From Clostridia bacterium (GTDB taxonomy: Bacteria; Bacillota; Clostridia; Christensenellales; SZUA-584): a DNA stretch of 42,891 nucleotides. The number at the start of each line of letters is the position of its first letter. The first letter of the stretch is position 1. Below the pieces are notes generated by a model that ran no database searches, was not told where the DNA came from, and worked only from the letters and a program-made list of their open reading frames with translations. The stretch is from NCBI GenBank assembly GCA_003249555.1, contig QKIQ01000075.1:1-42891 (forward strand). Reading direction: 5' to 3'. Of this stretch, positions 1-7,559 are shown one piece after another. Both the position numbers and the translations under genes were made by a program.

Positions 1-17
1 AAAGTATAGTCTTCTCT

Positions 18-53
18 AAAAAAATAGCCGCCTGTGTTCACACAGACAGCCAT
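18..53 (-). terminator. Intrinsic terminator of the cold-shock gene
   Basis: Read leftward, a 13-bp stem (three G-U pairs) closes a four-base UGAA loop and runs straight into seven T residues. It lies 15 bp beyond the cold-shock stop codon, so it should end that transcript. Confidence 0.9.
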
Positions 54-68
54 TTTTAATTTTGCGCA

Positions 69-281
69 CTAAGCCAGAAAAACATTCACAGCTCTGAACT
101 TATTCCTGTTTTTCGGATCGGGTTCAGTATCAAAAGTGACTCTTTGTCCTTCATTCAGAGATTTATAGCCCTGTGTCATGATTGCAGAGAAATGTACAAA
201 GAAATCTTCCCCGCCCTCGTCATTTGAAATAAATCCAAATCCTTTGTCCGCATTAAACCATTTTACTGTACCATTATACAT
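69..281 (-). CDS. Cold-shock protein (CspA/CspB family)
   Basis: A 70-residue single cold-shock domain, the usual length. These proteins bind single-stranded RNA and DNA, melt RNA secondary structure and can act as transcription antiterminators. RNP1 is seen as KGFGFI (residues 13-18) and RNP2 as FFVHF (27-31), with the N-terminal GTVKWFN strand intact. An AGGAGG site lies 8 bp before the ATG. The gene stands alone: it has its own promoter at 407-435, a leader of about 120 nt carrying a terminator-like hairpin at 313-374, and a strong terminator behind it. That leader suggests control by attenuation, possibly by Csp itself (inference). The paralogue letter cannot be assigned. Confidence 0.97.
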   Translation of the reverse strand: MYNGTVKWFNADKGFGFISNDEGGEDFFVHFSAIMTQGYKSLNEGQRVTFDTEPDPKNRNKFRAVNVFLA

Positions 282-312
282 TTTTAGTACCTCCTATAAT
301 ATTATATCCCGT

Positions 313-374
313 ACAAATAAAAAACACATGTTTCGTAAGCCATTAAATGAAAAGAATGGTTTACAAAACATGTG
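313..374 (-). promoter_or_regulatory. Terminator-like hairpin in the csp leader (putative attenuator)
   Basis: On the leftward strand, positions 374-355 pair with 344-325 to give a 20-bp stem with one mismatch and one G-U pair, loop of 10 nt, followed at once by six T residues and an ATTT. It sits between the promoter at 407-435 and the csp ribosome binding site, so it is in the leader rather than behind the upstream gene. This is the architecture of a transcription attenuator. It could also be an mRNA stability element. Confidence 0.6.
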
Positions 375-406
375 AACTCAATCGGTACATTTAGAATACT
401 AGCTTC

Positions 407-435
407 ATCGTATCATTTATTAACCAATATGTCAA
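407..435 (-). promoter_or_regulatory. Sigma-A promoter for csp
   Basis: TTGACA (435-430), a 17-bp spacer, then TACGAT (412-407). The predicted start near 400 gives a leader of about 120 nt, typical of cold-shock genes. Confidence 0.7.
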
Positions 436-472
436 GAAATATCCCGGCGCATGGCGTTTTGGCTTTCATTAA

Positions 473-787
473 TCAACAACAAGAAAAAATCCGGTCTGCT
501 GTACGGCAGGCTTCAATTTCACGATCAGTCAGAAAAATTACAGACATTGCATCATCATGCATGGAGATTTTATACTGCTCATTGCTTTGATTTCTCTTGC
601 ATGTTGGATTATTATTAACCCACCTGAGAAGACCTTTTTTATCCACGTCGATAACTGACGGTTCTTCACTGTTGCATTGGCAAAATATCGCCAATTCCTC
701 ATCGCCCATCGGATTCATTCTGGTACCGCTTTTAAGCATCACCCGAATAAAATATTTTCCTCTATTTTTTGTACTCTTTTGAATCAT
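473..787 (-). CDS. Hypothetical protein, 104 aa
   Basis: I do not recognise the family. The protein is hydrophilic, with no signal peptide or membrane segment. It starts with a basic stretch (KSTKNRGKYFIRV) and has an acidic middle, five cysteines (two of them adjacent near the C-terminus) and a C-terminal segment rich in charged residues. Coding status is supported by an AAAGGATAAGG site 4-8 bp before the ATG, by a promoter at 897-925 with ideal spacing, and by absence of a competing ORF with these signals. It is transcribed alone, leftward, and its leader carries a hairpin with a T-run (811-853) like the one before csp. It may be a lineage-specific stress protein, but nothing in the sequence shows a function. 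Confidence 0.6.
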   Translation of the reverse strand: MIQKSTKNRGKYFIRVMLKSGTRMNPMGDEELAIFCQCNSEEPSVIDVDKKGLLRWVNNNPTCKRNQSNEQYKISMHDDAMSVIFLTDREIEACRTADRIFSCC

Positions 788-810
788 AACCCTTATCCTT
801 TCATCTGATT

Positions 811-853
811 AAAACAAAAAAGCGAAAATCATACTCAATGAGATTTCCGCCTT
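811..853 (-). promoter_or_regulatory. Terminator-like hairpin in leader of the 104-aa gene
   Basis: Leftward, 853-842 pairs with 830-819 over 12 bp (two G-U pairs), with an 11-nt loop, followed by TTTGTTTT. It lies downstream of the promoter at 897-925 and upstream of the ribosome binding site, so it would stop transcription before the coding region unless bypassed. Alternatively it is a backup terminator for the tRNA gene. Confidence 0.5.
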
Positions 854-896
854 GATTTTTTTTAAGCGACATCAACTCAAAACATATGCTATATAT

Positions 897-925
897 AATA
901 TACACTAATTATTTGCTTTTGTAAA
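897..925 (-). promoter_or_regulatory. Sigma-A promoter for the 104-aa gene
   Basis: TTTACA (925-920), 17-bp spacer, TATATT (902-897) in AT-rich DNA. The predicted start near 890 gives a leader of about 100 nt. Confidence 0.5.
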
Positions 926-982
926 ATATTTGCTTTATTTTAACATATATTTTAACATATTAGGTAGTGCCTGGCGCTTAAC

Positions 983-1018
983 AAAAAAAGAAGATAGCGA
1001 TTACCTACATATCTTCTT
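983..1018 (-). terminator. Intrinsic terminator of tRNA-Ala
   Basis: Leftward, a 9-bp AT-rich stem (1018-1010 with 996-988) closes a 13-nt loop and runs into seven T residues. It starts 5 bp past the CCA end of the tRNA gene. Confidence 0.8.
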
Positions 1019-1023
1019 TATAA

Positions 1024-1099
1024 TGGTGGAGCATAGCGGGATCGAACCGCTGACCTCTGCATTGCGAACGCAGCGCTCTACCAGCTGAGCCAATGCCCC
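1024..1099 (-). tRNA. tRNA-Ala, anticodon CGC
   Basis: A complete 76-nt cloverleaf with genome-encoded CCA. The acceptor stem GGGGCAT pairs with ATGCTCC, the D arm is GCTC/GAGC, the anticodon stem CTGCG/TGCAG closes loop TTCGCAA, and the T arm is AGCGG/CCGCT with loop TTCGATC. Anticodon CGC reads GCG codons only. The gene is single, with its own promoter (1123-1151) and terminator (983-1018). The G3-T70 wobble pair of the acceptor stem is the known alanine identity element recognised by alanyl-tRNA synthetase, which supports the call. Confidence 0.97.
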
Positions 1100-1122
1100 A
1101 TATATTCATATTACAGAATCGT

Positions 1123-1151
1123 ATTATAGCTTATTTTTCGCACTTGGTCAA
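1123..1151 (-). promoter_or_regulatory. Sigma-A promoter for tRNA-Ala
   Basis: TTGACC (1151-1146), 17-bp spacer, TATAAT (1128-1123). Five of six and six of six consensus bases at ideal spacing, with the tRNA 5' end 24 bp further on. Confidence 0.85.
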
Positions 1152-1238
1152 TCGCTGAAAATCTTTTTTCTTTTTTCAAATAGTGCTCGCGATTTATTTG
1201 TCGTATAATGGATATACAAACATGAAGGAGTTACGGTC

Positions 1239-1322
1239 ATGCGCGTAAAAACCCTTGCGTCTTTTGGAAGCGTTTTATTGACAGCGCTTTTGACTGATAA
1301 AACAAAGGCGGTGGCAAAATGA
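1239..1322 (+). CDS. Possible 27-aa leader ORF coupled to the WYL regulator
   Basis: A short frame preceded by GAAGGAG, 8 bp before its ATG, a better ribosome binding site than that of the regulator itself. It encodes MRVKTLASFGSVLLTALLTD followed by KTKAVAK: a basic start, a short hydrophobic stretch and a basic end. Its TGA overlaps the regulator ATG in an ATGA junction, the usual sign of translational coupling. A TATAAT at 1204-1209 lies upstream, with no convincing -35. It could be a leader peptide, a tiny membrane peptide, or the remnant of a longer gene. There is no homology evidence. Confidence 0.4.
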   Translation: MRVKTLASFGSVLLTALLTDKTKAVAK

Positions 1323-2257
1323 AAACCGACAGACTGGTCGCCATTCTTGTAATGCTGCTGCGAAAGGAGCGCGTCCCTGCCAAAGAGCTTGCGGAAAAGT
1401 TTGATGTGTCTGTCCGCACGATACTCAGAGACGTGGATGCCATCAACCTTGCGGGCATCCCTATTGTGACGTATCAGGGCGCTAACGGCGGTATCGGCAT
1501 CGCGCCCGGATATCGGCTGGACAAGAGCGTGCTGACGGGCGAGGAAATGGCCGCTGTATTGACCGCGCTCAAGGGCATAGATGGCACCATACAGGGCAAA
1601 AATCATGAAATACTCATTGAAAAGATTAAAAACACGCTGAACGAATCGCAAACACAGCAGCTCAACACAAAGATGCGGCAGTTTGTGATCGACCTTAATC
1701 CGTGGCATGACAACACTTATACCAAAGAGAAGCTCGCCGTGATACGCGACGCCATCGAGACCTCAAAGACGCTCGAATTCACCTATACCGATTCACAGGG
1801 GAATCTGACAAAACGCAAAGCCGAACCGTATTCGCTGATACTCAAAGCACAGAAATGGTATCTTTTTGCGTGGTGCGGCCTAAGGGAAAGCTTTCGCTAT
1901 TTCAAAGTGTCCCGCGTGAAAAATCTAAAAACAGGCGCGGCTTTTGCCCCGCGCGACGTGCCGGAGGAGGCGCCGGCTGTACAAACACAATGGATGCAAA
2001 CACAAAACATGGTATCTGTTGAGCTGCTTTTCACAAAGGAGATGGCACCTGTTATAAGCGAATGGTGGGAGCTTAAACAATCTGAAGACGGACGTTTGCG
2101 AGTTAATGCGATGCTGCCGGATAATTATCAGACATACGGCTTTTTATTAAGCTTTTGCAATCAGGTTGAGGTGATTTCGCCTCCGCACATACGCTTGGCC
2201 ATTGGCGCTATAGCGAAAGACATTTATAAAAAATATTTTCCGGAACATGACATATAG
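1319..2257 (+). CDS. WYL-domain transcriptional regulator (HTH type 11)
   Basis: A 312-residue one-component regulator of the YafY/YobV kind. Residues 5-60 form a DeoR-like winged helix-turn-helix (KELAEKFDVSVRTILRDVDAI) with the GGIGI wing. A WYL domain follows at about 145-225, with the signature WYL at 180-182 and the SFRYFKVSRV strand at 191-200. WYL domains sense ligands, often nucleic acid or small molecules, and a C-terminal WCX region completes the family layout. The ATG overlaps the stop of a 27-codon frame (ATGA), so translation may be coupled. A GyrI-like gene follows 48 bp later in the same direction, an arrangement often seen with small-molecule-sensing regulators. Its own operator and ligand are unknown. 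Confidence 0.92.
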   Translation: MKTDRLVAILVMLLRKERVPAKELAEKFDVSVRTILRDVDAINLAGIPIVTYQGANGGIGIAPGYRLDKSVLTGEEMAAVLTALKGIDGTIQGKNHEILIEKIKNTLNESQTQQLNTKMRQFVIDLNPWHDNTYTKEKLAVIRDAIETSKTLEFTYTDSQGNLTKRKAEPYSLILKAQKWYLFAWCGLRESFRYFKVSRVKNLKTGAAFAPRDVPEEAPAVQTQWMQTQNMVSVELLFTKEMAPVISEWWELKQSEDGRLRVNAMLPDNYQTYGFLLSFCNQVEVISPPHIRLAIGAIAKDIYKKYFPEHDI

Positions 2258-2305
2258 CTGCAGGTTTGTTCTGTTATAATCAGGAAAAAAACGTGGAGGC
2301 TCAAT

Positions 2306-2764
2306 ATGAACGAACAATTTCAATTAAACGAGTTAAAGGAACAGCCTGTGCTGTCTGTTCGCACGCGGACACCCGTTGCCAATTTGCCGCAAGAAATCGG
2401 CAAAGCATACGGAGCCATCGCCGCTTACCTTGAAGAACTGGGTGAAGCGCCCGCAGACGCACCGTTTACGGCGTATTATAACATGGATATGGAAGACCTT
2501 GACGTCGAAATGGGGTTTCCTGTATCAAAACCCCTTCCTTCGAGAGACAATATCCACGCAAGCATTATCCCCGCAGGCAAGCAGGCATCATGCATGTATA
2601 AGGGGGCTTATACGCAAATCGGATCCGCCTACGAAGCTCTCGGCGCTTGGGTGACAGAGCAAGGACTTGAAACAATCGGCATCAGCTACGAATACTACTA
2701 TAACGCTCCGGGCGAAGTGCCCGACGAGGAGTTGCTAACAAAAATCGTTTTTTTGCTAAAATAA
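2306..2764 (+). CDS. GyrI-like / AraC effector-binding domain protein
   Basis: A 152-residue stand-alone effector-binding domain (GyrI-like, SHS2-fold family). Typical features are the N-terminal strand EQPVLSVRTRTPVANLP, the middle acidic DMEDLDVEMGFPV (DVE-GFPV is common in this family), the MYKGAYTQIGSAYEALGAWV helix region and the C-terminal ISYEYYYNAPGEVPDEELLT strand with its acidic pocket residues. Such proteins bind hydrophobic or cationic small molecules; some hydrolyse cyclopropanoids and some inhibit gyrase. GTGGAGG lies 6 bp before the ATG. It is 48 bp behind the WYL regulator and probably co-transcribed, although a TATAAT at 2274-2279 could be a separate start. A strong hairpin follows it. 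Confidence 0.88.
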   Translation: MNEQFQLNELKEQPVLSVRTRTPVANLPQEIGKAYGAIAAYLEELGEAPADAPFTAYYNMDMEDLDVEMGFPVSKPLPSRDNIHASIIPAGKQASCMYKGAYTQIGSAYEALGAWVTEQGLETIGISYEYYYNAPGEVPDEELLTKIVFLLK

Positions 2765-2769
2765 CGTTT

Positions 2770-2812
2770 AACATTAAGAGGCGCTTTAAACGGCGCCTCC
2801 GAATGTTTTATG
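2770..2812 (+). terminator. Hairpin terminator after the GyrI-like gene
   Basis: GAGGCGC pairs with GCGCCTC (2778-2784 with 2792-2798), and the arms are extended by AACATT/AATGTT. A short TTTTAT follows. The T-run is weak, so termination may be partial. Confidence 0.65.
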
Positions 2813-2839
2813 ATAGTTGATATAAAGGATGAAGCTTTG

Positions 2840-2868
2840 TTGCAAAAAGACTTGGGTTTCATTATAAT
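2840..2868 (+). promoter_or_regulatory. Sigma-A promoter for the lipoprotein gene
   Basis: TTGCAA (2840-2845), 17-bp spacer, TATAAT (2863-2868), about 50 bp before the lipoprotein start. Confidence 0.7.
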
Positions 2869-2917
2869 ATACGATAAATTGAAAAAGTTAGATTTTGTCT
2901 CAATACCGGAGGAACGG

Positions 2918-4000
2918 ATGACGATTAAAAAAATGGCAACGCTGCTTTCAGCAGCATTAATATGTATCATGATAGCCGGCTGTTCGGTGGAAACAACCGC
3001 AAACGAAGAGCCGTCCGCTGCGCTCACAGCAACCCCCACACCCAAAGCAGGCATTGAAGCTGTGTTTGATAAGCCCGTCGCCCTCGCCATTGTAAGCAGC
3101 GGCGATGAAACGGCATCTGCGCTGTTCTTTGAAGCGGCAGCCCGGGAAGCAAAGAGCTTGGGCGTCACCGTCACCACAAATGCCGCAGGCAGCGATTTTA
3201 ACGCGGTACTGGCCGAAGCCGCACAAGACGCAGATGCTGTGGTTGTTTTTTTGCCTCAGGAGATAAAGGATATCGCATCTCTTGACGTGCCGGGCAAACC
3301 GACAGCTGTTTTTGAAACGAAGAAAAGCAGTGTGCCGGAGAGTGTATCGCATTTTTATTATGAATCAGACGGGGAGCTTGACGCAGCGTTAGACGCAGCT
3401 CTCACCTACCCGCCTCACGATACGCCGGTCAGATTAATCCTGCTTTTTGAAAGCGCCGAATCCCCTGCATATGCAGCCTATCAGCAGCTTTATGATGAGG
3501 GCAAAATATTTCCGAAGGAAATCTATATCGCGTCCGAAGAAGAGTTGGAAGTGGGCGAATGGCTGACTGAAAAGCTTAATAGCTATGTGGAAGGCATGCT
3601 GGACGCCGTATTTGCCGAAGATATGACGCTCGCAGCCACTGCCGGAGACGCGCTTTTCGCGCTTGACCGCACGGATATGGAGGTGTTCTGCCCGGGTGTC
3701 TCAGCAGATGTCGTATCCCGTATGCAAAGCCATCCCGATGTGTTCGCGCAGGCGGTGGGGCACAACGATGCACTCGCAGGCGTTTTATGCGTACGCGCAG
3801 CGCTTAATATGCTTCATGGCGAAAAAGCCATCGTGCATACGTTTAAGCCCATGCTGATCAATGCTGCAGATTTGAACGATGAAGCCGCAACGGCCATGAT
3901 AACAATAGACAGTGAACAAGCCGCGCTGTTTAACGCAAGCTGGATGGACATGCTGCGTGACAACTACAGTGCAACGACGAACGCATCTGATACGCAATAA
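2918..4000 (+). CDS. Lipoprotein with periplasmic-binding-protein-like features
   Basis: A 360-residue lipoprotein. The start at 2918 is chosen because a CCGGAGG site lies 5 bp before it and it places the signal peptide at the N-terminus; a longer frame from 2810 has neither. The lipobox is IAGC, with the anchor cysteine at residue 22, followed by a Thr/Pro linker. The mature part resembles a type I sugar-binding protein: alternating beta strands and helices (VALAIVSSGDETASALFFEA, DADAVVVFLP, TPVRLILLFE) and a late TAMITIDSEQAALFNASWMDML segment typical of the closing strand. No permease or ATPase gene is adjacent, so it may be a sensor or an orphan receptor. It is convergent with the L,D-transpeptidase gene. 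The family call is moderate. Confidence 0.7.
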   Translation: MTIKKMATLLSAALICIMIAGCSVETTANEEPSAALTATPTPKAGIEAVFDKPVALAIVSSGDETASALFFEAAAREAKSLGVTVTTNAAGSDFNAVLAEAAQDADAVVVFLPQEIKDIASLDVPGKPTAVFETKKSSVPESVSHFYYESDGELDAALDAALTYPPHDTPVRLILLFESAESPAYAAYQQLYDEGKIFPKEIYIASEEELEVGEWLTEKLNSYVEGMLDAVFAEDMTLAATAGDALFALDRTDMEVFCPGVSADVVSRMQSHPDVFAQAVGHNDALAGVLCVRAALNMLHGEKAIVHTFKPMLINAADLNDEAATAMITIDSEQAALFNASWMDMLRDNYSATTNASDTQ

Positions 4001-4029
4001 CGGCTCTTAAAAATGTAAAATATATTACA

Positions 4030-4070
4030 AAAGGCCATCGGTTTTCAGTTTGCCGATGACCTTTGTTTTA
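4030..4070 (+). terminator. Terminator between convergent genes
   Basis: AAAGGCCATCGG pairs with CCGATGACCTTT (one mismatch), loop of 11 nt, then TGTTTTATT on the plus strand. Read leftward the same stem is followed by TGTAATAT, so it may work in both directions but is better rightward. Confidence 0.8.
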
Positions 4071-4086
4071 TTCATAGCAGTGCTTT

Positions 4087-5196
4087 TTAACCGCGATTGT
4101 AGGTTTCCTTATATGTTTCCGAGGGAATGATATCGTTCATTACGTCTTCAATCACGCCCCAGCCTTTGTTCAGTGAGCGCGTATCCACATAGCCTTCTTC
4201 ATGCCAGTATCTGATCTTCGTCCAGCCGTCCTTATCTGGCTCTAGGATGGTCACAGACGCATATTCGGGCACCTTTGTGATCTCAGACGACTCTTCACCG
4301 GGCAGTGCGTACATGTACTCCGTTCTTTTCATAATATCCGCGTCTTCCCTTGACATCATTGTGCCTTGCTTATAGGTGATATATGCTGTACGGATGTAGC
4401 CTTCACGATTTTCGTACTTCACCTTGGCCCACGGCTCCGCAATATGCAGAACCTCCACCTCAGTCCCCACAGGAAGGCGCTTCACAACGTGATCGTTAGA
4501 CCCATTGCCGGTGCGGATATCCGCGTCCTCCTTCACCACCCAAGCCAAGGGGTTACTTAGCTCCGGTTCATCATATATGTTTTTCTGGAACTCCTTATAT
4601 TCAGAAAATGACATCTTCGTTTTCAGCAGTTTGGCTGTCTCTCGGTCAGATTCTTCAGTTGTTGAGACCTTTATCGTGGTGCCGGGGCAGGCATAGTAAT
4701 ACAGCCACTTGGCATCCTCCACATAAAGACGCACGCAACCGTGCGAACCCCTGCTGCCAAGCCGGCGAAACGCACCGCTTTGCAATGTATTCACATCACG
4801 CTTGCTGTACATGATGGAATGAAAATACACACCGCCAACGATCTGCGTCCAGTATTGTGCGTAAGTGCCGCCGAACGCTGTAAACTCCCCAAAACGCTCA
4901 TGTGCGCCTATCTTCCATATCCCTTTGGGGGTGGGCGTGCCCTCGTCCTCCGGATCCAACGGATCTAGCTCGGTGCGGCCTGATGTGCACGTAAAACGCC
5001 TCACAACCTTGGTGTATTCTCCGTTTTCATCCTTTTCAAAAACCGTGACAATCTGGTTTTTCAGATCGAGCAGAATATAATACTTGTCAGGGTCCGTGTT
5101 TTTCAGCTCATCGTAGGCCAGCGCCGGACGCGGCGCAAAAATGACACCGCAGAACATGATGACCGCTGTCACCAATAAACAGAATCTTTTTATCAA
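4087..5196 (-). CDS. L,D-transpeptidase (YkuD) with two SH3-like domains
   Basis: An exported cell-wall enzyme that forms 3-3 cross-links or attaches proteins to peptidoglycan. A TTG start at 5196 is chosen: GGAGG lies 6 bp before it and the product then begins with a clean signal peptide (KRFCLLVTAVIMFCGVIFA, cleavage near ALA-YD). The next TTG, at 5226, has poor signals. The YkuD domain covers about residues 37-175, with the substrate histidine in FHSIMYS and the catalytic cysteine in GSHGCVRL (about C154). Two bacterial SH3 repeats follow (about 215-265 and 285-345, the second with WTKIRYWHEEGYV), likely for wall binding. It is a single gene with a consensus promoter at 5242-5270. Confidence 0.93.
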   Translation of the reverse strand: MIKRFCLLVTAVIMFCGVIFAPRPALAYDELKNTDPDKYYILLDLKNQIVTVFEKDENGEYTKVVRRFTCTSGRTELDPLDPEDEGTPTPKGIWKIGAHERFGEFTAFGGTYAQYWTQIVGGVYFHSIMYSKRDVNTLQSGAFRRLGSRGSHGCVRLYVEDAKWLYYYACPGTTIKVSTTEESDRETAKLLKTKMSFSEYKEFQKNIYDEPELSNPLAWVVKEDADIRTGNGSNDHVVKRLPVGTEVEVLHIAEPWAKVKYENREGYIRTAYITYKQGTMMSREDADIMKRTEYMYALPGEESSEITKVPEYASVTILEPDKDGWTKIRYWHEEGYVDTRSLNKGWGVIEDVMNDIIPSETYKETYNRG

Positions 5197-5241
5197 AATA
5201 CACCTCCGCTCCGCTTTGCCAAACAATCCTAATTACAAAAA

Positions 5242-5270
5242 AGTATAAGAATAAACGCAAGGGCTGTCAA
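5242..5270 (-). promoter_or_regulatory. Sigma-A promoter for the L,D-transpeptidase
   Basis: TTGACA (5270-5265), 17-bp spacer, TATACT (5247-5242); 46 bp from the TTG start codon. Confidence 0.8.
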
Positions 5271-5290
5271 GTATGATCGGTATTGGATTA

Positions 5291-5328
5291 TAAAAAGAGG
5301 CCCGAAATTCAGCTTGTGCTGTTCGGGC
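5291..5328 (-). terminator. Terminator downstream of the chemoreceptor gene
   Basis: Leftward, GCCCGAA-CAGC pairs with GCTG-TTCGGGC with a 3-nt bulge and an ACAA loop, followed by CTCTTTTTAT. It lies about 105 bp past the chemoreceptor stop. Confidence 0.8.
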
Positions 5329-5357
5329 AGGAGTATATGAGTATAAAAAACAATCTA

Positions 5358-5392
5358 CCAATATAGAAAGAGCGAAAAATCGCTCATATTGG
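5358..5392 (-). repeat. Second hairpin behind the chemoreceptor gene
   Basis: GAGCGA/TCGCTC with a four-base loop, flanked by a second pairing CCAATAT/ATATTGG that leaves a 5-nt bulge on one side. It has no clean T-run. It may shield the mRNA 3' end ahead of the true terminator. Confidence 0.5.
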
Positions 5393-5434
5393 GGCAATAT
5401 GACGTATAATCGATATTATTCACTTTCTTACCGC

Positions 5435-7483
5435 TTAATACTTACCATAATTATTTATGTCGGATTCGTTATCAGACAATTCTAATAGAACGGTTTCATT
5501 TATATCCGGAGTATCTACATTATCAAATTCATAATCCATTAATTTGAAGCGCATAACCATCTGCTTTAACACTTCCGCCTGACTTGAGATTTCCTCAGCG
5601 GCAGCCGCCGTTTCTTCTGATGATGCAGAGTTGCTCTGAATAACCTGAGAGAAATGGTCGATCCCACTATTGACTTGCATCATTGATGTCGCTTGCTGTT
5701 TAGACGCATCCGTGATATTTGACACCAATTTTACAGTGCTTTCCACATTGCTTACGATTTTGTCTAAAGCTGACGACGTTTGATCAACAATAACACTGCC
5801 CGCTTTCACTTTGTTTATAGAGTTTTCAATAAGGGCTTTTGTCTCATTTGCGGCTTTTACGCTTTGATCTGCCAACCCCTTTACTTCGCTGGCCACAACA
5901 GCAAATCCCTTACCGTAAAAACCAGCGCGGGCCGCCTCAACCGCTGCGTTTAGCGCAAGTATGTTTGTTTGAAAAGCGATATCATCAATGACTTTAATAA
6001 TACTATAAATGCTTTTTGAAGATGTATCAATCTCATCCATGGCATTTTTTAAAATGGTCATATGCTTATTTCCAGCCAGCGCGCTATCTTTTACCTTTAT
6101 TGTGATCTCACTCGTCAGCACCGCATCCTTCGCGTTTTGCTTTGTTTGTTGGGCAATCTGATTGTTTGTCTCCGTCAGTTCTTCAATCAATCTTGTTTGC
6201 TCAACGGCACCTTGAGAAACGATCTGGCTGCTGCTCGACACCTGCTGTGTACCCGCAGCCACTTCACTGGACGCCGTATAAATATCTAAAAGCAGTGAGT
6301 TTAAAGATTTGATAATGCTGTTGATAGACTCTTTCAACAATATAAAATCTCCACGATATCGAGAATTAATGTCGACTGTTAAATCTCCTTGCGCCACTTT
6401 GTTTAATACAAATGAAGCCTCATCGATATACCCTTTAACTGTGTTAATGGTATCATTTAATGCTTCTTTTATGTTGATATAATCACCGCAGTATTCACCG
6501 GTCAATCTAATGTTCAAATTGCCTTGCTGCACTTCCTTTAGTACAACAATCGTCTCTTCAATGGGCGCAATAAATGCATCTAAAGATTTGTTAAAGCCCT
6601 CGATGATGGCTTTAAAGTACCCCATATGTTTCGATGCGTCTGCCCGTGTTGACAGCCGGCCCTCAATCCCTGCATTAACTAGCTCAAACGCATCATTTTG
6701 CATACTGTGCAAAGATTCACGCACGCCATTGAGATTGTTTGCAATTTTCTTGAACTCACCGCTGAATTTCTTTTGATCCAGCTCTTTGACATCTTCTCCA
6801 GCCGCTATTTTTTCAAGCTGATCAGACGCACGTTTGACGGAACGGGATATGTGCTTTCCGATGAGTATACCCAACCACACAGCGATGGATACCCCTGCGC
6901 ATACCATGATGATCATTATTTGCGTAGCTGTTTTTCCATCATCCTTATTCTGTCTATTAACTGTTTGTGCGTTATCTTTGTTAAGTAAAAACATTTCTTT
7001 AAACTGAGAATTTATAGCCTCACTGAGATCTTTAGAGCTTACAAGAATCAAATCCTTTGCGTATTCAGATAAACCCTGCTTAGAAAAATCCATAGAAGTA
7101 TTGACTATTTTTTTATATGATTCAAATTTTTCTATAAGGTCGTTGTAAATAGCAAGGTTTTCTTCAGATATAATTGTTTGCTTATATTGGTTCAAGTAAC
7201 TCTCAACATCATTGATGTTCTTTTCAATGCTTTCATAGCATTTTTCTTTTTCATTGTCGTTTTTTATCACACAAAGCTGCAAAAGAGAAAAACGAAGTTG
7301 TTCAAACGAAATGGCCGCATCACCGGAGTACGCGATCCCGACCGTATTGTTGTTGTACAGCAAATCACCGTTATTATTGATTTGACCAATATTAAAAATG
7401 CCGATATAACCCACAATACCAAAAACGACAGCCACAATGAGAAATGATAAGATTATTCTTACCCCAATACTGAGCCTTTTCAT
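5435..7483 (-). CDS. Methyl-accepting chemotaxis protein, membrane-bound, multiple HAMP
   Basis: A 682-residue transducer. TM1 is at about residues 9-30 and TM2 at about 188-210. The segment between them is an alpha-helical sensor resembling the four-helix-bundle type. A HAMP follows TM2, and at least two further HAMP-like repeats appear at about 305-355 and 357-405 (QGNLNIRL and QGDLTVDI are typical second-helix starts). The signalling hairpin tip is [20 protein letters not shown] (499-518); the next motif reads AGFYGKGF where AGE is usual. No CheR-binding pentapeptide is seen at the C-terminus. GAGGAGG lies 6 bp before the ATG. The gene follows the glycerate-kinase operon by 76 bp in the same direction, which suggests, without proof, taxis to that operon's substrate. 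Confidence 0.96.
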   Translation of the reverse strand: MKRLSIGVRIILSFLIVAVVFGIVGYIGIFNIGQINNNGDLLYNNNTVGIAYSGDAAISFEQLRFSLLQLCVIKNDNEKEKCYESIEKNINDVESYLNQYKQTIISEENLAIYNDLIEKFESYKKIVNTSMDFSKQGLSEYAKDLILVSSKDLSEAINSQFKEMFLLNKDNAQTVNRQNKDDGKTATQIMIIMVCAGVSIAVWLGILIGKHISRSVKRASDQLEKIAAGEDVKELDQKKFSGEFKKIANNLNGVRESLHSMQNDAFELVNAGIEGRLSTRADASKHMGYFKAIIEGFNKSLDAFIAPIEETIVVLKEVQQGNLNIRLTGEYCGDYINIKEALNDTINTVKGYIDEASFVLNKVAQGDLTVDINSRYRGDFILLKESINSIIKSLNSLLLDIYTASSEVAAGTQQVSSSSQIVSQGAVEQTRLIEELTETNNQIAQQTKQNAKDAVLTSEITIKVKDSALAGNKHMTILKNAMDEIDTSSKSIYSIIKVIDDIAFQTNILALNAAVEAARAGFYGKGFAVVASEVKGLADQSVKAANETKALIENSINKVKAGSVIVDQTSSALDKIVSNVESTVKLVSNITDASKQQATSMMQVNSGIDHFSQVIQSNSASSEETAAAAEEISSQAEVLKQMVMRFKLMDYEFDNVDTPDINETVLLELSDNESDINNYGKY

Positions 7484-7559
7484 GACTTGCCTCCTCAGAA
7501 GAAAATAGATTTAAATAAGCATTTTACTTGTTTCAACGAGAAAGATTCAATTGTCGAAT

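Noticed and set aside
301..306. TATAAT directly before csp as its promoter
   Set aside because: It would start the transcript inside the ribosome binding site and no -35 element stands at the right distance; the pair at 407-435 is far better.
2810..2917. Longer N-terminus of the lipoprotein gene from an ATG at 2810
   Set aside because: It overlaps a promoter and a terminator hairpin and would bury the signal peptide; the start at 2918 has a strong ribosome binding site.
7484..7559. Sigma-D flagellar promoter for the chemoreceptor
   Set aside because: No TAAA-N15-GCCGATAA-like pair was found in the gap; only weak AT-rich sigma-A-like hexamers.
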